Source: Cafeteria roenbergensis (lineage: Eukaryota > Sar > Bigyra > Bicosoecida > Cafeteriaceae). From it: a DNA stretch of 64,000 nucleotides. The stretch is taken from contig VLTN01000052.1 of NCBI GenBank assembly GCA_008330645.1, forward strand, positions 186,001-250,000, given 5' to 3'. Under the pieces are notes generated by a model. That model was not told the DNA's origin. It made no database searches and worked only from the letters and a program-made list of their open reading frames with translations. Each line of letters starts with the position of its first letter. Positions within the stretch are counted from its first letter, which is position 1. A program made the position numbers and the translations under genes. Below are positions 26,557 to 36,516 of this stretch, piece after piece.

Positions 26557-28399
26557 TCAAGTGCGCCGAGCAAGCGACAGCGCAAGCATTGCTCCTGCCG
26601 CAACACCCACGCCGAGGGCCGCCGCCAGATGCACAGCGCCAAAGGAGGCGTCGCCCAAGGCAGCGCCGGTGCTTGCGACTGCGCCGGCAGCGCCCTCCGC
26701 CACGAGGGCTGCTGCTTCCGCCTCCGCCTCGCTCACGGCCTCCGCCCCGCCGATGGCTGCCAGGCGAACTGCAGCCTTGGCAAGCTCGCTGTCTGTCTTG
26801 CAAAACGCGAAGCGGAGCAGCGACGACGCCAGCGGCTTGTTTTCGGCGCAATAAAACGCCGAGGGCGGGATGCACGCCACGCCGTGATCGATGGTCAGGT
26901 GGCGCGCCAGCGCCCAGTCACGGGTCATTTTCGGGCAGGAGGGGGTGGACTGGGCCATGTACTTGTCGGGCACCGTGCTGCCGGCAGTCTGGGCCATGAT
27001 GAAGAACCCGGCCGAGGGCACGATGGGGCGCATGCCCGCCCTGCGGAGCGCCCGCACCAGGCGGTCGCGCTTCCCGCGATACTGCGCGCGGAGAAAGTGG
27101 TAGAAGCTGGGGAAGCCCTGGTAGGGGCTGTCCGCCTTTGCCAAAGCCTCCGCGATGGCAGACTGCGTCGGGGTGGGTACCGAGAACTGAACCCAGGCGT
27201 TGGCGGTCATGACGCTTCGAACGAGCGGGCGGGGGCCCACCACCCACCCGACCTTCCACCCAGTGACGGAGAAGGTCTTTCCCGACGATGACACAGTGAC
27301 ACAACGGTCCCACATGCCCGGCAGCGAGGCTAGGCGGACGTGCTCTGCGCCGTCGTACGTGAGGTGCTCGTAGACCTCGTCGCACAGGACGACGAGGCGG
27401 GGGTGCGCGCGCACGATGCGGGCGATGGACTCGAGCTCCTCGCGGGTGAAGACCTTGCCGGTCGGGTTGTGGGGCGTGTTCAGAATGAGGAGGCGCGACT
27501 TGGGGGTGAGAGCCGCCTCCAGCTCGGCGGGGTCCAGCTTCCAGCCCGCCGCGCCGCCCGGCCCTGCGCCCTCCACGAGGCGAAGCGGCACGCGGACTGA
27601 CGCCGCCCCGGCCATGGTGATCTGGGCCGCGTAAATGTCAAAGCTCGGCTCGAGAATCACGGCCTCGTCCTCGGCACCCAGCAGCGACTGCGTCAGGGCG
27701 AAGAGCGCCTCAGTGGCCCCCACTGTCACGGTCACCTCGCTCTCCCAGTCCACCGCGCGGCCGAGCCACCCGGAATAGAGTCGCGCGAGCTTCTGAACCA
27801 GCGAGGGGTGGCCGGCGCTGCGCGTGTATTGGTTGTCGTTGCGAATGGTCACGGCGTTCACCATCGCCTCCTTCACAAAGTCCGGAGCAGCCCAGTCGGG
27901 GAACCCCTGCCCAAGGTTGACAGCTGTGCGACACGCGCACATACACGGTGGGGAAAGGAATCGAAGGAGGGGAGGGGAGGGGGGCTTGGGGTGAAGTCGG
28001 GGAGGGGCGTAGCTGCGGAGGCGTCGCTGCCTTGCAAGCTCCCTGCCGTGGCAACCGCGGGGCCACGCGCACGACCGTGGGAGCCCGGAAGTACACGGCG
28101 TGTGCGCAACCGCTGTCGCCTCCGCGGCGCTGGGGGCGCCGCACCAGCGACAGGGCGGCTCGCGAGGGCCGCAGCCAGCTGCAGCAACTTCTTGTGGACT
28201 CGGGGGCGCCCAGCCACCGCACCCGCGCCTCTGGCTCACCGCCGGTGCTCTTGGCCAATGGGGTGAACTCTTCCCACACAGTCTTGGTCACAAAAGGCAG
28301 CAAGCGGGCTGAAGTCTCGTACGGGCCGGAGGTCTGCGGCCAGGATTTGGAGTCCAGCTCGCCGTCAGACAGCTTGCTGGCGTGGCTGCTGGCTGCCAT
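26557..28399 (-). CDS. Kynurenine aminotransferase / cysteine-S-conjugate beta-lyase (class I PLP aminotransferase)
   Basis: Predicted PLP enzyme that transaminates kynurenine, glutamine or related amino acids. Two exons: 28240-28399 and 26557-27923 (intron GTGAGC...CACAG, phase 1), 508 aa. Exon 1 supplies TVWEEFTPLAK, and exon 2 opens AVNLGQGFPDW, together the conserved N-terminus of KYAT1/KYAT3. Other hallmarks: NQYTRSAGHP, VTVGATEALF, the substrate/PLP-binding NTPHNPTGK, CDEVYEHL, and the PLP lysine in SSSGKTFSVTGWK (Lys about residue 269). It ends with a region rich in Ala and Glu and then a hydrophobic stretch (VHLAAALGVGVAAGAMLALS) followed by RRT, which normal KATs lack and which looks like a tail anchor. 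No mitochondrial presequence is obvious. The gene is divergent from the mutarotase. Confidence 0.92.
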
Positions 28400-28631
28400 G
28401 AGGCCCGAGGTCTTCCGCGAGCTTGGCACGCCGAGTGCCAAGGGTGGGGTGTGCTATGGTCTCCCTCCCGGCCGCTCCGCAAGCCGGGCCGGTCGAGGGG
28501 CGCCGTCATCACAGGTTGCCACGGCTTGCAGAGCTTTGCACTGTATATGGCGCGTAAGGTCGCGGCCGCCCGGCGGCGGGCCGTCGAGGTCCACGCTTGG
28601 CCCGGCCAGCGAAACCCAGCGAGGCAACCGC
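28400..28631. promoter_or_regulatory. Shared 232-bp bidirectional promoter (aminotransferase / mutarotase)
   Basis: The start codons of two divergent genes lie only 232 bp apart, so both promoters and 5' UTRs must fit here. This is the shortest divergent spacer in the window. A TGTATATGG-like word near 28538-28548 is the only AT-rich element seen. Confidence 0.55.
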
Positions 28632-30418
28632 ATGGCTTCGTCGTCCCCTGCCAGCGGGGCCACAGTGGCGGTGAGCCGCTGGATCCGCTGGCGCCTGACT
28701 GGGTGCGCGTGCCCAGCCGCAACTGTCGCTGCCCCGCGGCCCCCAGGACTGCTCTCGCGCCGCAGGAATTCGGGAAGCTCCCATCCGGCGAGCTTGTTCA
28801 CAAGATCCATCTTGACAATGGTGCCATGACTGCGGACGTGCTGACGTACGGAGCAAACCTGGTCTCCGTCAAGGTGCCCTCGTCCGCGAGCCCTGAGCCG
28901 CGCGAAGTCACGCTCAACGGCACAGACCTCGCGTCTGTGCTCGAGCTCGGGAGCAGTACGTACATGGGGGCTGTTGCGGGGCGCTTCGCCAACCGCATTG
29001 CTGGCGGGACGTTTTCGCTGGACGGCGAGACGCACGTGCTTGCTCGCAACAACGGCACGAACCACTTGCATGGCGGAAAAGTAGGCTTTGACAAGGTGAG
29101 GCGCAGTCTGCGCGCTGGGGTGAGAGGGGGGGGCATTTCGCGCGCAGTGCGCGTGCGCAGCGGCTGATGGCTGCTTGCCTGCTCGCCGCGCCAGCCAGGC
29201 TCGCCTCAGCCTTCCTCCCGACCCGCCCCCCGGGCACCTCCTCGCAGAGAGTCTGGGACATTGTGGGTGAGCCCACGTCAGGGTCAGTGTCTCTCCGGCT
29301 TGTGTCTGCCGACGGGGACGAGGGCTACCCGGGGGAGCTGACGGCGGTCGTGACGTACTCTCTGTCACGCACCAACGAGCTCGGAATCGCCTTTCAGGCT
29401 ACCGTGGCCGGACGCCCGACCGTGCTGAACCTGTGCAACCACGCCTACTGGAACCTTAGCGGTGAGGCCCGCCGCCCTGCCGGGCGCCTGCGGCGGCTCG
29501 CTGCTGGCAGGGGTTGGTCCGCCGCGCCGGTGCGAGGCGGCTGCAGCCAGGGGCCGCGCCCAGGACGCTGGCCAGTTTTTTTGGGATTTGCAAACGCGTC
29601 GCGCGCGGGTGTGCTTGGTGGCTTGGCGTCGCGCAGGCGCTGATGACGGAGGCGACGGCGTGGCAGACCACACTCTGTGGCTTGGCTGCCGCCACTTTGT
29701 GGAGACAGACGAGGACCTGGTCCCCACTGGCCGCGTGGTGCCTGCCGAGGGGGCAATGGACTTTTCCGCGGCGGGGGGTGTGGCGCTGGGTCCCCGGTGA
29801 GCTCCAGGCAGTGCGAGGGCGAGTCGGCAGTGTGCCCCAGATCATCAGCGGCGCCAATCTCAAGCTCCCGATGCGAGTGCGTCCCGAGCGCTTGCTGCAC
29901 CCCCGCCTCCCGCAGTCTCGACGAAGTGTCGGGAGGCTCTGAGCCAGGGTATGACCACTGCTTTTGCAGGGGCGGCGTGCCGGACGAGGAGTCTGCGGCC
30001 GCCACAGGTGCAACCATGGGCGTCGGGCAGGAGGCCACCGTTGCCATGTGAGCTCCCGGGGCGTGCGTTTGCGCAGGGCCGTTGTTTGCTGCCTGCCCCG
30101 CTCGCCGCGCTCGCTCGTGGCTGCGGCTGCTCGCCACAGGGCGCTGCTGCGGCGCTGAACTCGGATGCGCGACGCCGCAGCCTGGCGCACCCCGGGACCG
30201 GTCGGACCATGACGGTTCGAACTACCCAGCCGGGCGTGCAGCTTTACACGGCCAACTTTCTGCCCAAGGAGCGGGGCGTCCGCGTGCGCCAGCACGGCGC
30301 GCTTTGCCTCGAAACGCAGCACTTGCCTGACTCCCCCAACCACCCTGGATTTCCCCCCGTTGTGCTGCGCCCCGGCGAGCGGTTCTCGCACGAGACTACC
30401 CACGCTTTTGCGTGGTGA
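28632..30418 (+). CDS. GALM: Aldose 1-epimerase (galactose mutarotase)
   Basis: Interconverts alpha and beta anomers of galactose/glucose, the entry step of the Leloir pathway. Six exons agree in phase: 28632-28670, 28766-29095, 29248-29461, 29637-29796, 29916-30047 and 30181-30418, giving 370 aa. All five donors are GTGAGC or GTGAGG; acceptors are CAG. Motifs in order: FGKLPSGE; AGRFANRIAGG; NHLHGGKVGFDK (first catalytic His region); DGDEGYPGEL; LCNHAYWNLSG (second catalytic His); DEDLVPTGRVVPAEG; GYDHCF (sugar-binding Asp); TTQPGVQLYTANFL; CLETQHLPDSPNHP (catalytic Glu) and FPPVVLRPGE. The length matches the family. All known catalytic residues are present, so the enzyme should be active. 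Exon 1 encodes only 13 residues. Confidence 0.93.
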
Positions 30419-30711
30419 CTGGGGCCCACTGGCGGTCCCCCTTGACCCATGGCGTGACGGCAGTCGCTTTTGCAACTTGCGGAGCTGCAACCGCGTGCCA
30501 AGGCCCGCTGCGCACAGCGCGGCCAGCCATGGCGTGACCAGAGCGACCCAAGGCTGCTGTCGCGCTGGGGTGTAGCGAGGAGCAGGAGGGGGCGGGGGGG
30601 GCGGCGACTGGCAACTGGCCCGGAAAACTCCTCGATCGGCTCGGTTGCCGAGAATCGTCTTCAACGCGGAACGCCCAGCAAAACGGGCTTCGGCCGCACT
30701 TCGGAACGACC
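30419..30711. other. Intergenic region upstream of the pseudokinase gene
   Basis: About 290 bp between co-directional genes, with a G-rich stretch near 30580-30605. No other feature recognised. Confidence 0.45.
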
Positions 30712-32998
30712 ATGGCAGGACCGGAATCGGTCGAGTACCTGAAGCTGGTGCGAGCGGACGGGACCGAGGTTACGGCGCGCGTGGAGAGGCGCGACCGCGA
30801 GGGCAATGCGTGGGTGAGCCGCATCGGCAAGAGGTGCCCAGCGACGCTCGCTCGCTGCTTCGCTTCTGGAGGGACGAAGCCTGGCCGCTCTCGATCTTCG
30901 AGTGCTCGCGCATGCTGGGGTCGTGCTTGGCGGTTGTGTGCGGCTGCTGCACCGCCAACCGGCTGGCACTGGCGCGCGCGACCTTTTGAGCACAACGCGG
31001 TACTTTTGACGGCCGCAGGTCTACACCCTCGCGCCTCGGGATGACTCAGGGCGTTCTTGGCAGGTGAAAGTCTTCCCTCATGAGAACGGTGTGAGTCCTT
31101 CCTGCCTGCCCGACACTCCGAGGCACGGAGAGCCACTGGGCATGGTCGCTGCAGCCTGTTCCGCGGTGCAAGTTCGAGCCATGCTGCTGACTCCTCGCCC
31201 ACCGCAGGTCAACGACGCCCTCGCCGAGCTCACCTGCGCGCTGGCTCACCTCCGGCACAAGGCATCCGGCGTGAGGTGTACCAGCTGCGGCGCAGACGGC
31301 GACCTCGCCGACCTGCGGGGCGATGGAAGCATGCCGTGCAGAAACGTTTTCTGCCGGCAGATCCTTCGCTCTCCCTACGACCGTGGTGCTCATCTTGGCT
31401 GGCTGTCTCCCGGCCTCGTGGAGGCGCTGCTGGACGGAAAGCACTGCCTCGCAGTGTGCATGCCTGCACTTGGCCAGCCGCTGGGGAGATTGTTCGAGGG
31501 CCTTGCGGGAGACAGGCGAGTCCTTGCCGTCCTGGAAAAGGCTGCTGAAGTCATGGATGCCCTCGCCGCGTGTCACGCGGATGGGTACGCACAATGCCGC
31601 ATCGACTGTACGACGTGCCTGTGGAGCACCGAGCTTGGTGTCCACTTTCGCAACTTCAGCAAGGCAGTGCCTTCAACCAAGCCGCTCGAACGCGGGGAGA
31701 GTCGAAACGGAGCAGTCTTCACGCTGCCACGGCACTTGCCGCAGGCCCCCTCCTACGTCCCGGGGCGAGCTGACGAGGCGGACTGCGGGCCTTCTGAGCG
31801 TTGGGTGGACGCTTCCAAGCTGGACGTCGAAATGGCTGGCGCTGCAATGGTCCGCTGGCTGCTCCCCCATAGCCATCCACTGCCCAAGACGCGAGCCTCC
31901 GGGCCTCTGGCGGCGGCGATGGGAGCCGCCTGCCCCGTCAGCCAGACGCAGGAGGCGCTGCCTGCGCTAGAGGGGCTGCCTCCGGCCATCAAGGACGTCG
32001 TAGCCCGGCTCTGTGGCCCGAACTCTGCGCGGCGTCCGAGCGCCAGCTGTGCGAGCGCTCTCATCCGGGAGGCAATCGGCCAGCTGCAGGGGACCACAGC
32101 GCCTCCGGGGTCCGGAGGTGACTGCAGATACGTGTGTGCCACAGCCGCAGCTCAGGGTGTGGCTTCTGCCCGAAGGGTTGACCATGCGCTCTTGAGCGAG
32201 CGCAAAACCTTGCCCGGGAACGCAAGATGCGCAGCCGGTGACTGCGCGGTGGCAACCTCTGCTTGTGAAGGCGCAGACGCCGGCAGCGCTACTTGGGCGC
32301 AAGCTGCCGCTGCGGCCCCAAGCTGCGGCGGCGGGGCAGCCTCCGACGCCCCTGCAAGCACTGCGAGCGGAGCTGGAGGAAGCCCCGCATCGGACGCTGC
32401 TGCTAGCGAAGAACGAATCAGCCCAGGCCTTTCTAGACGTGTCTGGCCATTGGTTCAAATTGACGCAAGGGATGGCGCACTCTTGGCTAGGTTTGGCCTG
32501 AGTCGCAGATTCAACGTGGACCGGGTTGCAGATGACTCTCTGTGCCAGACGGCACAAGAGTGTGGCCTGTCAGCTCGCCTGCGCTGCTCCAGGGCGGAAG
32601 CGGTGTTCCGGATCATCGGCCGGCTTCGGCCGACACAGTGCACGGCCAGGCCAACGCCTTGGCTCATGTTGCGCGGCCCCCTTATCCGGCCCGCCCCTCC
32701 TGAGTTGCCGCAGCAGGGTCACGGACTCGATCCTTCGCGGGGCCCCAGCGGCGCTCGCGTCCGCGCCGCCCCTAGCGGAGATGCGAGTGCGACGGGCACT
32801 CGCGCGACACTGTCGAGCGCCGATGGAGATCGCGCGGGCGCTGCGGGCTCCACAGGCCCGCGCAAAAGAAGGCTGTCGGGCGAGAGCGCCGGGACCTTGC
32901 AGGAGTGCGCGCCTGCGGCTGAGGACGCCGGCCAAGCGGCCGGGCAGACCGGACGGCCAACGGGCTTCAATGGCAAGCGGCCTCGACGGCAGACCTAG
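30712..32998 (+). CDS. Probable pseudokinase with disordered tail, 654 aa
   Basis: Three exons, all phase 0: 30712-30813, 31019-31090 and 31208-32998 (donors GTGAGC and GTGAGT). The first ~330 residues follow a degenerate protein-kinase layout. WQVKVF resembles the beta-3 VAIK lysine strand. An alphaC-like helix LAELTCALAHLRH follows, then LEKAAEVMDALAACHADGYAQCRID in place of the HRD catalytic loop, VHFRNFSKAV in place of DFG, and a C-lobe ending VARLCGPNSARRPSASCASALI, like the conserved xxPxxRPS helix. The catalytic Asp and the DFG Asp are absent, so phosphotransfer is unlikely and a scaffold role is more plausible. The tail is Ala/Ser/Arg-rich with a basic end. The kinase-fold call rests on pattern reading; gene structure is firmer. 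Confidence 0.65.
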
Positions 32999-33369
32999 CC
33001 TCCCCACCTCCTGCGGACGCATGGACGGCGCGCTGCTGCCATGTGCCGAGTCCAGCCCACACTGCCTTTCCGGCGCCCTGCAGCAAAGTGGGGGTAGACC
33101 CGAGCGCGGGACGCAAAGGCACAACGTTTGTTTTGAGTGCTGTGTGCACGGTTCCGATGCGTGGCGCGTTTTCCTCAGCGGCCGCAATATTTCGTCACTG
33201 CCTTGGCACTCTGGCGGTCGCTGTTGTGGTGCGCCGCCCAATCAGCTGCCAGATGCGTGCGTTGCCCTGTCAAAGGAGAACCAGCAAACAACCCCCTGGT
33301 TCCCAGCAGCGACGGCCAAGCAAGCCGCCAGCACTGCCGCCCTCTGGGCACCACATTGCCACGGTCGAA
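32999..33369. other. Convergent intergenic region
   Basis: About 370 bp between the 3' ends of the pseudokinase gene and the membrane-protein gene. Composition is less GC-rich than in coding DNA. No feature recognised. Confidence 0.45.
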
Positions 33370-36108
33370 TCAAATGCCATCGCTCCCCAAATATGTGAAG
33401 CCCCGGAGCGCAGGCGGCGCGGCAGGGGCTGCAGCGCCCTTTACCAGACCCAGGAGCGCCCGCGCAGCCGTGGTGGCCGAGAGCGGGTCTCTGGCCCGTC
33501 CAGCCTGCGTGCCTCCGGACCACAGGCTCGTGGTGCCGCTGCTCGACGCAGCCGACGCTGGCGTCGCGACGCTGCGAGCCTCCTCGCCAGCAGGGCGCGG
33601 GGTGGAGGGCAAGCTCGGCTGCCCTCCGTCCGAGTTCGCGGCGCCGTCGAAACCAAACAGCCCCGCCGCAAATCCTGGCACGCCCGCTTCCGCCACCGCC
33701 TTCGCCTCTCCCCCAGCTCCTGCGCCGGCGCCGGCGCCGGCCCTTGCACCCTCTTCGGCCGGATCGCTCTGACCTGGGGCAGGGCGGCCGAGTCCCCACC
33801 CGACCGAACTCTCGTCCAGGCTTCCCACGCGAAACCGCACACTTCGGCCAGGAGTTCGCCGGCCTGACCGGGGCCCTGTCGCTGGCGACAGGACCCCACG
33901 GCTCCCCACAGGCGGCGTTGCCGACCCGTCCATGTCTGGCGACGATGAGTGCCCCGGGGCTCGCAGCCGCAGTGGCCGATCAGCCCGACCCCGCTCCTGG
34001 CTGGCCAGCGATGAGCCCGTGACCGCAACAGCGCTCGCGCTGGCTTCGGGCGACGCCCCAACGTCGGCGCTGTCGGGAGAGCCAGCAAACGAAGTGTCCG
34101 CGGGCGAGTCTGCGTACGGAGAGGGCGCGGCCCCCTGAGCGAACACGGCGGCCCCAGGAGAGAAAATGGAGGTGCCGCGACTGCGAGCAGAGCCGCGACT
34201 GCGAGCAGAGCCGCGAGAGCGGACCCGCGGCGATGCACCCGTGAGGCCGGGTGTCGCGGCGCTCTCTGCCGGCGTGGACGGCGCCTGAGCAGCCTGCCAC
34301 GCGCTGAGCTTCCCAGAGGGCAGCGACGGCGGCAGAGGTAGGGGGCTGCCGCCCTCGCTGTGGGGCGCCGCACCACTGGCCTCCGCTCCACGCAGCGCCA
34401 GGCCTGGAGGCGGAGCTGCTGCCGCCGACTGCTGCCCGTCGCGCCGTCCGGTATCGGAGTCAGGGCCCCAAGCTCCGCGAGCGGCAGGGCCTTCGTGCTC
34501 CGCGCGACGCAGGCCCGCCGAGCCTTGCGGAATCTCGGCAGCCCTGCCCGTTTCGCCTCGGTCGTCGCTTCTGGGGCCGGCTGCCATGAGGGGGGCTGCA
34601 ACGGCTGGGCCCCCGACCAGCTGGCCGGCCGGACGCCTTGCGCGCGACCTCGGCCGCTCCGCCGTGGGAGGAGGCGGGCCTAGCGGAGGGGCTGAGACCG
34701 GTCCGCCGGCTGCGCCGCTGCTCGGCGCCGGCGCCTGTGGTGGCGCCGATGACGCCGATGACGCTCCGGCCTCGGGGCGAAGAGGCTTGCGATCCAGGCG
34801 CGGGGCGCGCGCTGGAGCCTGCGCTGGAGCCTGCGCTGGAGCCTGCGCTGGAGATGGCAGGGAACGCCCTGACGCCGAGAGTAGCATGTCTGCACCCGCC
34901 GAGGCCGCGTTGGCAGAGCTGGCACGGGCGGCAGCTGTGGCAGCAGTAGCCGAGGTCTGTCGTGGCGGCGAAGCAGCGAGGCTGCCACGGGCAGGGGGTA
35001 TCGCGGCTCCTGGCTCTGCAAGCCCTGCCGGCTCTGCATGCGCTGCGAGAGCATCGCAGTGGGCCGAGCCGTCGGTGACCCCCGGACCCTCCCCCCTTGC
35101 AGCTCGCGGCCGGCGGAGGCCACCCCCGCGGAGGGTGGGAGAGTGTGCGTTGGACCTCGCTGCTGCGGCAGAGCTGTGAGCGACGTGCCCCGCAGAGCCA
35201 TCCGGGGGTCCGGCGAGGGCCGCTTGCGCTGCTGGGGCGTCGGGTGCCGCGGCGCCGAGCCCCGGCGCTGCTGGCAACGCGGGGGCTTGCGCGGGCACTT
35301 CCCAGTCAGCAGGGGGCGAGAGGGGTGCCGCCGCAGCACCGTCGGCCGCCGCGGCGGGAGAAGGTCGCAGCCCCGCGGGCAGGCGCGGCGTGGTGACGTC
35401 CTCAGCAAACGCAGACGCGGACGCGGATATGGGCACGGATATGGGCACGGACACGCCCGAGTCGTGCTGAACGGATGTCCTGCCTCGGGAGGCTGTGCCA
35501 GGAGAGGCCGCGGCTGCTGGTAGGTGCAGCAGCGACCGCGGCGGCGCTGGAGCGGCGCCCTCGTCGAGACTGACTGGGGCAGCGCGCGCTTTGGCGGTGG
35601 TGCCGAGCGCATCCATCGCTGCGGCCACTAGCGCCGCCGCTGCGCTCGCCGCTGCAGCCAGGGCTACAGGTGCGTCTGCTGCCCCGAGCGTCAGGCCGGA
35701 AGTTGCCGCAGTGAGCAGGGCTGTCACGCGGAACAACGCTTCGATGGCGAGCTGGCCGCCCGCGCAGGGCAGGCCGTGCGGCGTGCCAGACGCCACGAGC
35801 ATCTCCTCTGACGCGGAAGGGGCCTCGTTGAGGGACCCTTGTGCCAGCAGCGGCTGCGTCAAGGCTGGCTGCTGGCGCGCGCTCGGCGACGCAACCGGGC
35901 GGCTGGCGAGCCACACGCGCAGCGAGCCCAGCACCATGGCCAAGCAGCAACCCAGCCCGGTGCTGAGAGCGAGGAGGTCCGCATTCGCTGCCCACGGTCC
36001 CAAGACTGAGGCGATGGCACTGTGAAAAGCAAACGTCGAAGCGGCAGCGCCTCCGGCCAGCACGGCCAATCCCACAGCCGCCGCTGCGGCGGTCCAGCAC
36101 GGCGGCAT
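33370..36108 (-). CDS. Membrane protein with four N-terminal helices and long disordered tail, 912 aa
   Basis: One open frame from an ATG at 36108 to a TGA at 33370. I do not recognise the family. About four hydrophobic segments occupy the first ~170 residues (about 7-30, 45-68, 121-142 and 147-168, the last almost pure Ala). The remaining ~740 residues are Ala/Pro/Ser/Gly-rich with repeated APAQ and SARSRG units and should be cytosolic and disordered. The last ~60 residues (TTAARALLGLVKGAA, then ALRGFTYLGSDGI) regain a mixed, possibly ordered composition. The layout of short membrane anchor plus long phosphorylatable tail resembles other proteins in this window, but no function can be assigned. 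Confidence 0.65.
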   Translation of the reverse strand: MPPCWTAAAAAVGLAVLAGGAAASTFAFHSAIASVLGPWAANADLLALSTGLGCCLAMVLGSLRVWLASRPVASPSARQQPALTQPLLAQGSLNEAPSASEEMLVASGTPHGLPCAGGQLAIEALFRVTALLTAATSGLTLGAADAPVALAAAASAAAALVAAAMDALGTTAKARAAPVSLDEGAAPAPPRSLLHLPAAAASPGTASRGRTSVQHDSGVSVPISVPISASASAFAEDVTTPRLPAGLRPSPAAAADGAAAAPLSPPADWEVPAQAPALPAAPGLGAAAPDAPAAQAALAGPPDGSAGHVAHSSAAAARSNAHSPTLRGGGLRRPRAARGEGPGVTDGSAHCDALAAHAEPAGLAEPGAAIPPARGSLAASPPRQTSATAATAAARASSANAASAGADMLLSASGRSLPSPAQAPAQAPAQAPARAPRLDRKPLRPEAGASSASSAPPQAPAPSSGAAGGPVSAPPLGPPPPTAERPRSRARRPAGQLVGGPAVAAPLMAAGPRSDDRGETGRAAEIPQGSAGLRRAEHEGPAARGAWGPDSDTGRRDGQQSAAAAPPPGLALRGAEASGAAPHSEGGSPLPLPPSLPSGKLSAWQAAQAPSTPAESAATPGLTGASPRVRSRGSARSRGSARSRGTSIFSPGAAVFAQGAAPSPYADSPADTSFAGSPDSADVGASPEASASAVAVTGSSLASQERGRADRPLRLRAPGHSSSPDMDGSATPPVGSRGVLSPATGPRSGRRTPGRSVRFRVGSLDESSVGWGLGRPAPGQSDPAEEGARAGAGAGAGAGGEAKAVAEAGVPGFAAGLFGFDGAANSDGGQPSLPSTPRPAGEEARSVATPASAASSSGTTSLWSGGTQAGRARDPLSATTAARALLGLVKGAAAPAAPPALRGFTYLGSDGI
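34186..34213 (-). repeat. 18-nt tandem repeat encoding SARSRG
   Basis: An 18-nt unit (GCGACTGCGAGCAGAGCC on the plus strand) occurs in tandem at least twice, with partial flanking copies, and encodes SARSRG on the minus strand within the disordered tail of the membrane protein. Confidence 0.8.
34803..34855 (-). repeat. 12-nt tandem repeat encoding APAQ
   Basis: Four head-to-tail copies of GCTGGAGCCTGC (plus strand) encode Ala-Pro-Ala-Gln repeats in the membrane protein's tail. Near-perfect copies indicate recent slippage. Confidence 0.85.
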
Positions 36109-36516
36109 GCGTCCTTGCTCGTCCGCTCACAACTTGCTGGGCGAGCTTGCCCTTCTTGGGGGCGAGTGCCACGCCTGACGCCCCGGCCAGCGCAACGGGC
36201 GGCAGAAGTCATTTGCCACCGACACAATATTCCCTGCCAACTTGGAATCGAGTCGCCACTGCCCAGCCTCAAACCAAGCTGCGCTGCAAGGAGCGTCTGA
36301 CAAGGGGTCTGCCGCCACTAGGTTCGTTTGTGGCGCCTTCAATTGCAGATTACGCCCCGTTGCCCGCTGCGCGCCTCGCAAAGGGGCCATGGGCAAGATT
36401 GGCAGGACATGTTTGCCCTAGTTCCGCCCAAGTTGCAGCCGAACTTGCAAGCCAGACGGTCATGTCGGCGCTGGCCAGTTTGCCGCACGCGCCGGGGTCT
36501 CGGCTCGCGGGGCAGC
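36109..36516. promoter_or_regulatory. Divergent promoter region
   Basis: About 410 bp between two divergent start codons. Parts (about 36210-36370) are distinctly less GC-rich than flanking coding DNA. No further element recognised. Confidence 0.45.
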
